Made by a program: the position numbers and the translations under genes. DNA of 5,846 bases from Bacteroidales bacterium (GTDB lineage Bacteria > Bacteroidota > Bacteroidia > Bacteroidales > Dysgonomonadaceae), in assembly GCA_012728155.1 (NCBI GenBank), contig JAAYFR010000053.1, positions 1 through 5,846 on the forward strand, read 5' to 3'. Below, piece after piece: positions 1 to 5,846 of the stretch. Position 1 is the first letter of the stretch. Every line of letters starts with the position of its first letter. Under the pieces are notes generated by a model. The model was given only the letters and a program-made list of their open reading frames with translations, had not been told where the DNA came from and made no database searches.

Positions 1-1284
1 GCGGAGCGGAGCGTCATCCCCTCGAAAGGCGACATCAGGATGTTCGGCGTGTTCGGCCTGTTCAGCGAGCTCCTGGAGGAGGAAATCCGCGGGATGGGAT
101 CCTTTTTTGAGACGGGCGACCTGGAAGTCCTGCTCACCGTAGCCATGATGCGCTTCGCGCACGAAGCACCCATAAAGCGGATGCAGCGCCTGCACCGCCA
201 CGACTATTGTTCGCTTCACTGGCACAAGGGCGGTGCCCTGACCGACAAAATGATCACGGCCACGCTAAGGCATGTGGGTGAGAACCGCGGACTGATCCTC
301 GACTGGATGAGGGCGCGTCTTACTGGTAGTTCTGAAGGCACGCTCGACGAATACGTGATGATAGATTCCACACACGTCACCACCACCTCCAACCTTCTGG
401 ACATCAATGCGCCCGGATACAATCCTGCCAGGAATTTCGACGAGCAGGTCAGGCTGATGTACATGTTCGCTTCGGAATTGAAACAGCCGGTCTATTACCG
501 CCTGATCAACGGGAACATCACCGATGTCAGTTCCATGAAGCTCTGTCTGGAGGAGATGAAGACCGACAATGTGATTTTCATCGCCGACAAGGGCTTTTAC
601 AGCAAGTCAAATGTCAAGGTGCTCAACGACAACAAGCTAAAATACATCATCCTCCTTTACCGGAACAACAGCCTGATTGATTTCACCCCGCCCGGGTATC
701 CGGGCTTCAAAAAAGACCACTCGTTCTTCATTTACGGGAACAGGGTGATATGGTACTATTCTTATCTGAAGGAAGGACAAAGGCTGGTCACGTTCCTGGA
801 CGAGAAGCTGCGCACCGAAGAGGAGCGGGACTATATCCTGCGGATGGGAACGCACCCGGAAAAATACACGAAGGATGGTTTCAACGAAAAACTCCACACC
901 TTCGGCACGCTCACCCTGACAACCAATACCGATGTCGATGCGCAGGAACTTTACGAAAAATACAAACAGCGCAACGAAATAGAAGTGATGTTCGACTCAT
1001 ACAGGAACTTCCTGAAAGCCGACCGCATGTACATGCAGGACAGGATAGTGCTCGAGGGATGGCTCATGGCAAATTTCCTGGCGATGATCGCCTATTACAA
1101 ACTATACCAAAAGCTCGTGGCGGCAAAGCAATTGAGCAAGTACTCGCCAAAGGATATTATAGAAATCTCCAAATCTATTTCAAGTATCAATATCAACGGG
1201 AAATGGTACACGACTGAGACCACCAAGAAAACAAAAGATCTCTTTAAGAAATTAAAGATAGACTACCTAATGGAGCGGAGTTAG
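1..1284 (+). CDS. IS4-superfamily DDE transposase, 5' end outside window
   Basis: This is a cut-and-paste transposase of the IS4 superfamily with an RNase H-like DDE core (PF01609 type). The frame is open from base 1 with no stop, so the ATG at 40 is probably internal and the N-terminus lies outside the window. Catalytic candidates are Asp at 364-366 (IDSTHV), Asp at 586-588 (IADKGFYS) and Glu at 982-984 in YKQRNEIE. The last fits the IS4 pattern Y-x2-R-x3-E-x6-K, with Arg (1003-1005) in the final Lys position. About 130 residues separate the second Asp from the Glu, enough for the beta-rich insertion typical of IS4 transposases. The stretch PVYYRLINGNITDVSS resembles IS1634/IS1549-like members, but subgroup assignment is tentative. 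The last 150 bases or so are clearly more AT-rich than the rest. No internal stop or frameshift is visible, so the enzyme could be active if its 5' part is intact. Confidence 0.9.
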   Translation, partial: AERSVIPSKGDIRMFGVFGLFSELLEEEIRGMGSFFETGDLEVLLTVAMMRFAHEAPIKRMQRLHRHDYCSLHWHKGGALTDKMITATLRHVGENRGLILDWMRARLTGSSEGTLDEYVMIDSTHVTTTSNLLDINAPGYNPARNFDEQVRLMYMFASELKQPVYYRLINGNITDVSSMKLCLEEMKTDNVIFIADKGFYSKSNVKVLNDNKLKYIILLYRNNSLIDFTPPGYPGFKKDHSFFIYGNRVIWYYSYLKEGQRLVTFLDEKLRTEEERDYILRMGTHPEKYTKDGFNEKLHTFGTLTLTTNTDVDAQELYEKYKQRNEIEVMFDSYRNFLKADRMYMQDRIVLEGWLMANFLAMIAYYKLYQKLVAAKQLSKYSPKDIIEISKSISSININGKWYTTETTKKTKDLFKKLKIDYLMERS

Positions 1285-1323
1285 GGTTTAAAATGAAATC
1301 ACCTTTCCATCCATTCACCCGCG
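1..1323 (+). mobile_element. Right part of an IS4-superfamily insertion sequence
   Basis: The transposase reading frame defines an insertion sequence whose left end is outside the window. The right end should lie between the transposase stop (1284) and the stop codon of the convergent hydrolase gene (1324), unless the element extends into that gene's end. Without the left inverted repeat neither the terminal repeat nor the target duplication can be fixed, so the right boundary given is an upper limit. The 39 bases after the stop contain the AT-rich stretch ggtttaaaatgaaatcacc but no convincing terminator. Confidence 0.6.
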
Positions 1324-2610
1324 TCAATACCGGGGATGTTGGTTGTTCAGCCGGAAACCGAAGCCTAACATCAGATAGTTGGGGGTATCGAAATTCTGTA
1401 GATTATATCCGATATGTATGAACGAATGGCGGGTGATTTTTACTTTCAGTGCCAGTATCTGATACAGTCCTTTCAGGTCGCCGCCGCCATGCAGCACGTT
1501 TGTCCCGATACCCAATCCTACATCGAAAAAGGGCATCACGTACTCTGCGCGTGCGGAAATACCCAATGCCAGCTGCTTATTCAATGCCGGTTTATAAAAG
1601 GTGTATCCGGGATTTTTATCGCCATAACCGTAGATATAATCTTCCGTATAAATGTTGGCGCTACTGTCGTATACCCCATCCAGCGATGCTCCCACCCGCA
1701 ATTTATACCCCAGGTTATACATAGGATTAAAATTAAATCCAAGTACGGTATATTTATCGGGCGATGCCATTGGTTCATCATTTAAGAGAACACCTTTTCG
1801 GCGCCAGGATCCGAATAAGACGATGTCATAACTGACATGGCGGGGAAAATCCCCTATAAGCGAGGAGTAACCGGGCAGGCCGTTTGAAAGATAATTTGCT
1901 TGCCTGTTGATGTTGTAGCTAATTCCTGCTTTTATATCTGCCGTATTCAGTCCCGCATTGGGGAATTTGGTATTCCCGTTGGAGAAATGGGAGAGAGTAA
2001 CCCCATAGATCAGGTCGAAATGCCGGGAAAGTAACTGTCTGAAATAAAAGTTTACATTCATATAGGCATTGACTTTCGACCCTGCCATTCCGTTATAGGG
2101 ATTCTTCTCATTATCGTAAGGATGCCATCCGGTCGATAACCCGAAATTCCACTCATAGTCGAAAGAGAGCCGAGGACCAATTTCGGCGATAGTAGCTCCC
2201 TGGAATAGATAGACCGCTTTCGGATCCCCTATCTCCTTGTAATTTCCGAAGTGGTTATATGCAAAGCCGATTCCTTGATAAACACCCCGGTAGATTTGAC
2301 CCGGACGGCTCTCCGGATGAAATTGGAAAGCATATTTCAGATGAGAGGAGAAGGCCTGCCGGATAGGCTTGGCTTGTTCGTTCTCTCCCCTTAGGAATTT
2401 ATTGGTGGGAATAACGTAGCCGGGTCGGGCTTCCAGTTCTAACCGGTGAATAAAGGTTGTTCGTCCGGAGGGAACCGAATCGGGACGGTTTTGCGACCAT
2501 AAGTTGTTTGTCGTCCCGAAAAACAGAAGAAGGAGTAGGAACGTGCTTTTGTTGATTACTGTTTTGTATATAAATAAAGCTGCCAAAAGGGTAAATATTA
2601 TATCCCACAT
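1324..2610 (-). CDS. PagL-like acyloxyacyl hydrolase family outer-membrane protein
   Basis: This is a predicted outer-membrane beta-barrel of the PagL / acyloxyacyl hydrolase family (PF09411 type), 428 residues. PagL removes a 3-O-linked acyl chain from lipid A. The family signature is LSHFSNGNTKFPNAGLN at residues 206-222. His208 and Ser210 align with the PagL catalytic His and Ser, and Asn211 and Asn218 with its conserved oxyanion-region Asn residues. The catalytic Glu position, 12 residues after Ser, is Asn222 here. The N-terminus has two hydrophobic stretches (about 5-15 and 23-33) and a likely signal peptidase site near LWSQ (37-40). ATG at 2610 is the only ATG near the start. Alternating aromatic and polar strands run to the C-terminus, which ends in LMLGFGFRLN before a short tail. 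The protein is far longer than classical PagL, with about 190 extra residues after the core. It starts 8 bases after the argS stop, so it is probably co-transcribed. The family is well supported; the exact substrate is inferred. Confidence 0.8.
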   Translation of the reverse strand: MWDIIFTLLAALFIYKTVINKSTFLLLLLFFGTTNNLWSQNRPDSVPSGRTTFIHRLELEARPGYVIPTNKFLRGENEQAKPIRQAFSSHLKYAFQFHPESRPGQIYRGVYQGIGFAYNHFGNYKEIGDPKAVYLFQGATIAEIGPRLSFDYEWNFGLSTGWHPYDNEKNPYNGMAGSKVNAYMNVNFYFRQLLSRHFDLIYGVTLSHFSNGNTKFPNAGLNTADIKAGISYNINRQANYLSNGLPGYSSLIGDFPRHVSYDIVLFGSWRRKGVLLNDEPMASPDKYTVLGFNFNPMYNLGYKLRVGASLDGVYDSSANIYTEDYIYGYGDKNPGYTFYKPALNKQLALGISARAEYVMPFFDVGLGIGTNVLHGGGDLKGLYQILALKVKITRHSFIHIGYNLQNFDTPNYLMLGFGFRLNNQHPRY

Positions 2611-2618
2611 CTCACATC

Positions 2619-4412
2619 CTACATTCTCTCCGGTACTTCTATGCCAAATAGTTTCATTCCTTTTTTAATGGTCAGGGCGATATTTTTTGACAGTGTCAAC
2701 CGGAAATCGCGTAACGGGATATTTTCTTCACGAAGGATGGAGAAATCGTGGTAGAACTGGTTGAATTCTTTTGCCAATTCATACACATAATTGCCAATAA
2801 GCGAAACGTTGTATTCCGCGCCAGCCTGTTTCACGACTGCATCGAACTCCGCGAGCAATTGTACCAATCCCTCTTCTTTCTCGGAAAGGGAAAGAGAGTT
2901 CTCCAACTTTTCAGGCACGGTAATGCCCTCTTCCCCCGCTTTGCGTAAGACGGACTGGATACGTGCGTGCGTGTATTGGATAAACGGGCCGGTATTCCCG
3001 TTGAAGTCGATGGATTCCTTCGGGTTGAAGGTCATATTTTTCTTTGGGGCTACCTTCAGGATAAAGTATTTGAGGGCTCCCATACCGACCATTTCTGCAA
3101 TTTTATCCGCTTCTTCGGTAGAGATGCCATCCAGTTTACCTAACTCTTTCGAAGTCTCACGAGCGGTTTCCACCATTTCGACCATCAGGGCGTCGGCATC
3201 GACTACCGTCCCTTCGCGTGATTTCATTTTCCCTTCGGGTAGTTCCACCATACCGTAGGAGAAGTGTACCAATCCTTTTCCAAACTCAAAACCGAGCATG
3301 TCGAGGAGGATGGAAAGTACCTGGAAATGGTAATTCTGCTCGTTTCCTACCACGTAAATCATGGTGTTGATGGGATAGTCATCGAACCGTAGCTTGGCTG
3401 TACCAATGTCTTGTGTCATATAGACCGATGTGCCGTCGGCACGGAGCAGCAGCTTATGATCCAGCCCGTAAGGGGTGAGGTCGGCCCACACCGATCCATC
3501 CTCTTTCCGGTAAAAAAGCCCTTGCGACAGCCCCCGCAGCACCTCTTCCTTGCCGGCGAGGTAGGTCTTCGACTCATAGTAGATCTTATCGAACGACACC
3601 CCCATACGGCGGTAAGTCTGGTCGAATCCGGCATATACCCAGTCGTTCATCCGTTTCCAGAGGTGCACAGTTTCCTGATCACCCGCTTCCCATTTGCGGA
3701 GCATCTCCCGTGCTTCCGCCATCAGCTGGGATTGTGCTTCCGCTTCTTCTTTTGCTAACCCTTTCTCTTGTAAAGAGGCCAGCTCCTCTTTATATTTCTT
3801 GTCGAACAGTACGTAATAGTCGCCGATCAGATGATCTCCTTTCTTGCCGGCGGATTCGGGTGTCTCGTCGTTACCCCACTTCTGCCATGCCAGCATCGAT
3901 TTGCAGATATGGATACCCCGGTCGTTCACGATATTGGTTTTTACCACCCGCTTGCCATTGGCTGCCAATACTTCGCACAGCGAATGTCCCAAAAGGTTAT
4001 TCCGCACATGTCCCAGGTGCAACGGCTTATTGGTGTTGGGAGAGGAGTATTCTACCATGTAAAGCGGTGCATTGTCCGTCACCGGTGTGAAGCCGTAGTC
4101 GGCTTGTGCATCTATCTGTTCAAGCAATCGGAGCCATGCCCCTGCAGTAATCTCCAGATTTAAAAACCCTTTGATTACATTGAATCCGGAAATGATATCC
4201 GCATTTGCCGCTAACCAGCTGCCGATCTCTTCGGCTGTCTCTTCCGGTTTTTTCCGGGAAATTCTCAGTAGTGGGAAGGTGACGAGCGTGTAGTGTCCCT
4301 TGAATTCTTTCTTTGTCTTTTGAAGTGTGATTTGTGACATCTCCACGTCAGCCTGATAGAGCTCTTTGATCGCGTGGATAATAATTTTTTGAAGTGTATT
4401 CTCGATATGCAT
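2619..4412 (-). CDS. argS: Arginyl-tRNA synthetase
   Basis: This cytoplasmic class Ia aminoacyl-tRNA synthetase charges tRNA-Arg with arginine using ATP. From the ATG at 4412 it is 597 residues, the usual length for this phylum. An N-terminal tRNA-recognition domain spans about residues 4-87. The Rossmann-fold catalytic domain follows with the HIGH-type motif HLGH at 132-135, inside SSPNTNKPLHLGHVRNN. The second ATP-binding loop is KMKSR at 395-399. The C-terminal DALR-type anticodon-binding domain starts around FIQYTHARIQSVLRK (477-491). A charged helical insert (about 204-240) is present. The frame stays open upstream to a TTG at 4439, but that codon lies inside the putative promoter box, and MHIENTLQKIIIHAIKELY matches the normal ArgRS beginning, so ATG 4412 is preferred. 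It ends with TAG, 8 bases before the hydrolase start. No defect is seen. Confidence 0.97.
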   Translation of the reverse strand: MHIENTLQKIIIHAIKELYQADVEMSQITLQKTKKEFKGHYTLVTFPLLRISRKKPEETAEEIGSWLAANADIISGFNVIKGFLNLEITAGAWLRLLEQIDAQADYGFTPVTDNAPLYMVEYSSPNTNKPLHLGHVRNNLLGHSLCEVLAANGKRVVKTNIVNDRGIHICKSMLAWQKWGNDETPESAGKKGDHLIGDYYVLFDKKYKEELASLQEKGLAKEEAEAQSQLMAEAREMLRKWEAGDQETVHLWKRMNDWVYAGFDQTYRRMGVSFDKIYYESKTYLAGKEEVLRGLSQGLFYRKEDGSVWADLTPYGLDHKLLLRADGTSVYMTQDIGTAKLRFDDYPINTMIYVVGNEQNYHFQVLSILLDMLGFEFGKGLVHFSYGMVELPEGKMKSREGTVVDADALMVEMVETARETSKELGKLDGISTEEADKIAEMVGMGALKYFILKVAPKKNMTFNPKESIDFNGNTGPFIQYTHARIQSVLRKAGEEGITVPEKLENSLSLSEKEEGLVQLLAEFDAVVKQAGAEYNVSLIGNYVYELAKEFNQFYHDFSILREENIPLRDFRLTLSKNIALTIKKGMKLFGIEVPERM

Positions 4413-4436
4413 ATTTTGATTGCTGTTTTTAAGATA

Positions 4437-4444
4437 CAAAAATA
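4437..4444 (-). promoter_or_regulatory. Putative Bacteroidetes -7 promoter element for argS
   Basis: On the minus strand this reads TATTTTTG, an exact match to the TAnnTTTG -7 element used by the Bacteroidetes primary sigma factor. It would start transcription around 4430, leaving a leader of roughly 18 bases before the ATG at 4412. A clear TTTG -33 element at the normal distance is not seen; only a weak TTTA lies upstream. The match could be chance in AT-rich DNA, but its position just ahead of a gene that follows a 135-base gap supports it. Confidence 0.5.
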
Positions 4445-4496
4445 GTAAAGAAATTGTTGATGAGCGACTAAATAATTGAAAAAGGCAACCATCACT

Positions 4497-4520
4497 ACCT
4501 CCCGATATGTCGGGACAGGT
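4497..4520 (-). terminator. Hairpin after tcdA, possible terminator
   Basis: The inverted repeat has a perfect 6-base core, TCCCGA / TCGGGA, around a 4-base loop. It can extend to a 9-pair stem using ACCT / AGGT if two bases bulge. On the minus strand it begins 27 bases after the tcdA stop and is followed about 10 bases later by a CCTTTTTC tract. The T tract is further from the stem than in a canonical intrinsic terminator, so it could instead be a dispersed palindromic repeat or a processing site. Confidence 0.45.
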
Positions 4521-4547
4521 CGCTTTGTGGTCACGATTTATCGGAAT

Positions 4548-5285
4548 TCACTTAATAATATCCTGAATCACCAAGCCCGACAGGGTGAAGCCGAAAACTG
4601 CCGTCACCTGCACCATCGTCCCGTTGGTCTGGACTTTGTGGAAACTGCCTTTCTCATCAACATTCTCCAATGCCTCTTCCCCTTTGTTGGCAAGCCGCTC
4701 TTCGCTGTATACGCAGAGGATCGGTTTTTGTGGTTTTATCCCTTTTCGCATACGTTCACGCAATGCTGACGCCAGTTTGCAGCCCCGTACTTTCCAGAAT
4801 TCCGCCACCCGAATCTGTTGCGGATCCATTTTGAGTGCCGCCCCCATGGAGGAGAATAGGGTTGCCCCACTTTCCGAAGCGGCAACGAGCAGGTGTGCCT
4901 TGTGAGAAAGCGAGTCGATCGCATCAATCACATAATCATACTCTTCCAACCGGAATGAGGCGGAGGATTCCGCGCTATAGATTTCAGGAATGGCGTAAAT
5001 GGTTGCATGGGGATTGATTTCCAGCAACCGTTTTTTCAGCACTTCTACTTTGAGTTCACCGATGGTTTGGGTAGTGGCCGGTAGTTGTCGGTTGCTGTTG
5101 GCAACGGCCACTCGGTCGGGGTCGACCATGGTAAGGTGCCTGATTCCGCTACGGATCAATCCTTCGGCACACCAGCTGCCCACGCCGCCCACGCCGAAAA
5201 GGATCACTCTTTTCGAGGCGAGCGACTGCATCGCTTCCCTGCCGATCAGGAGCTCCGTACGGGCAAATAGTTCGTTGTATTCCAC
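4548..5285 (-). CDS. tcdA: tRNA threonylcarbamoyladenosine dehydratase (ThiF/E1-like)
   Basis: TcdA (CsdL/YgdL) uses ATP to cyclise t6A to ct6A at position 37 of ANN-decoding tRNAs. It belongs to the ThiF/E1-like superfamily. Numbering from TTG 5291: the nucleotide-binding loop GVGGVGSW is at 33-40, the acidic strand end MVDPDRVAVANSNRQ at 55-69, and DAIDS at 123-127 with Lys131 downstream. The C-terminal MVQVTAVFGFTLSGLVIQDII matches the end of E. coli TcdA. There is no in-frame ATG at the start; the choices are GTG at 5285 (245 residues) and TTG at 5291 (247). GTG is preferred because MEYNELFARTELLIG fits the family beginning, but no clear ribosome binding site decides it. The gene is 54 bases downstream of the Uup-like gene on the same strand and may share its transcript. 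It lacks the Cys-containing segment seen before the end of the E. coli protein and is slightly shorter. The assignment is firm; the start is not. Confidence 0.92.
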   Translation of the reverse strand: MEYNELFARTELLIGREAMQSLASKRVILFGVGGVGSWCAEGLIRSGIRHLTMVDPDRVAVANSNRQLPATTQTIGELKVEVLKKRLLEINPHATIYAIPEIYSAESSASFRLEEYDYVIDAIDSLSHKAHLLVAASESGATLFSSMGAALKMDPQQIRVAEFWKVRGCKLASALRERMRKGIKPQKPILCVYSEERLANKGEEALENVDEKGSFHKVQTNGTMVQVTAVFGFTLSGLVIQDIIK

Positions 5286-5339
5286 ACACAAAGAAATTAA
5301 AGTTCTATGGACAAATTTTTTTTTTAAAAACCTGCCGGT

Positions 5340-5846
5340 TCATTCACGTTCGCTGAGTTCAAGCCAGCGCATTGTCTTTTCATCGATAAGATCGATCAAT
5401 TCCGAGAGGCGGTTCGATTTCTGCATCAGCTCTTCAGTAGGAAGATTTCCGGAGGAGAGCTCATTGGCGATCTGTTCCTTTTCAGTTTCCAGCTTTTCAA
5501 TCTCCCCTTCCAGCGAGGCAAATTCCTCTCTCTCCTTGAAGGTGAGCTTTTTATTCTCTTCCTGCTTTTTCCTTTGTAACGATGCTGCCGGTTGTGGTGC
5601 GGAAGCCTTTGCGATATTGGCCTCCTTTTTCTCTTCCATCGCTTTCCAATCTCGGTATTGGGTGTAGTTCCCCGGAAAATTCCGGATCTCCGCATTGCCA
5701 TGGAATACCAATAGATGATCCACCACCTTGTCCATGAAATAGCGGTCGTGCGACACCACGATAAGGCATCCCTTGAAACCGACAAGATACTCTTCCAATA
5801 TGTTCAGCGTGAGAATATCGAGATCATTGGTGGGCTCATCCAGCAC
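5340..5846 (-). CDS. uup: ABC-F family ATPase, Uup type, C-terminal part
   Basis: This is the C-terminal 168 residues of a duplicated-ATPase ABC-F protein; the frame runs off the right window edge and its first codon here (GTG) encodes an internal Val, not a start. Visible are the Walker B and D-loop of the second ATPase domain (VLDEPTNDLD, residues 1-10) and the H-loop VSHDRYF with His33. These are followed by a linker and a charged, heptad-rich C-terminal segment (about 100-165, ending MRWLELSE) that matches the Uup-type coiled-coil domain (PF16326). ABC-F proteins are soluble, have no membrane domain, and act on ribosomes; E. coli Uup has also been linked to DNA branch intermediates and transposon excision. 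Roughly 450 residues, including the first ATPase domain, are missing from view. Uup is preferred over EttA or other ABC-F types because of the C-terminal domain. The symbol is tentative. Confidence 0.85.
   Translation of the reverse strand: MLDEPTNDLDILTLNILEEYLVGFKGCLIVVSHDRYFMDKVVDHLLVFHGNAEIRNFPGNYTQYRDWKAMEEKKEANIAKASAPQPAASLQRKKQEENKKLTFKEREEFASLEGEIEKLETEKEQIANELSSGNLPTEELMQKSNRLSELIDLIDEKTMRWLELSERE

Noticed and set aside
750..1217. Second plus-strand frame of 155 codons within the transposase
   Set aside because: It overlaps the transposase segment that holds the catalytic Glu signature. The product is Arg/His-rich without motifs, and I see no slippery site suggesting programmed frameshifting into it.
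1..1280. Repeat of ggagcggag near 3-11 and 1272-1280, as possible element ends
   Set aside because: Both copies lie inside the transposase coding frame in direct orientation and are only nine bases long, so they are not terminal inverted repeats.
1285..1323. Possible bidirectional terminator between converging genes
   Set aside because: The only symmetry (ggt...acc around an AT-rich core) pairs poorly beyond three bases and has no following T tract.
2791..3258. Plus-strand open frame of 155 codons inside argS
   Set aside because: It is antisense to the conserved catalytic and anticodon-binding regions of argS, with a low-complexity product; it is explained by argS codon use.
5312..5330. T10A5 tract in the gap after the Uup-like gene, as a terminator
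   Set aside because: On the minus strand it reads T5A10 and no stable GC stem precedes it (only CCGGCAGG), so it lacks terminator structure. The homopolymer may also be prone to length error.
4999..5667. Plus-strand open frame of 222 codons
   Set aside because: It runs antisense across the conserved tcdA and Uup-like coding regions and the gap between them, its Ser/Phe-rich product has no recognisable motif, and both genes it opposes are firmly identified.

Overview
The window looks like a chromosomal segment from a member of the Bacteroidetes, probably Bacteroidales. The reasons are a 597-residue arginyl-tRNA synthetase of the Bacteroides type (signature SSPNTNKPLHLGH), a TAnnTTTG-type promoter element upstream of it, weak ribosome binding sites, and an outer-membrane acyloxyacyl hydrolase-like protein of the kind common in that phylum. 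I cannot place it to genus from sequence alone.

Layout. Positions 1-1284 (+) hold the 3' part of an IS4-superfamily DDE transposase, open at the left window edge, so the element's left end lies outside. After a 39-base gap without a gene, everything else is on the minus strand. Read in the direction of transcription (right to left) the order is: the C-terminal 168 residues of an ABC-F ATPase of the Uup type (5340-5846, cut by the right edge); tcdA, tRNA threonylcarbamoyladenosine dehydratase (4548-5285); a 135-base gap with a hairpin and a promoter-like box; argS (2619-4412); and, 8 bases after argS, a PagL-like lipid A deacylase / acyloxyacyl hydrolase family outer-membrane protein (1324-2610), which converges on the transposase.

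How the genes fit together. Three of the five genes concern translation: a ribosome-associated ABC-F ATPase, a tRNA A37 modification enzyme and an aminoacyl-tRNA synthetase. The fourth is an envelope enzyme that appears to ride on the argS transcript. The transposase is an insertion beside this block and does not interrupt any gene visible here.

I found no CRISPR array, tRNA, rRNA, or unexplained coding region, and I do not see a previously undescribed system. The points worth a second look are modest: the Asn where PagL has its catalytic Glu, the argS-hydrolase coupling, the start-site corrections for argS and tcdA, the hairpin between tcdA and argS, and the unresolved insertion-sequence end.
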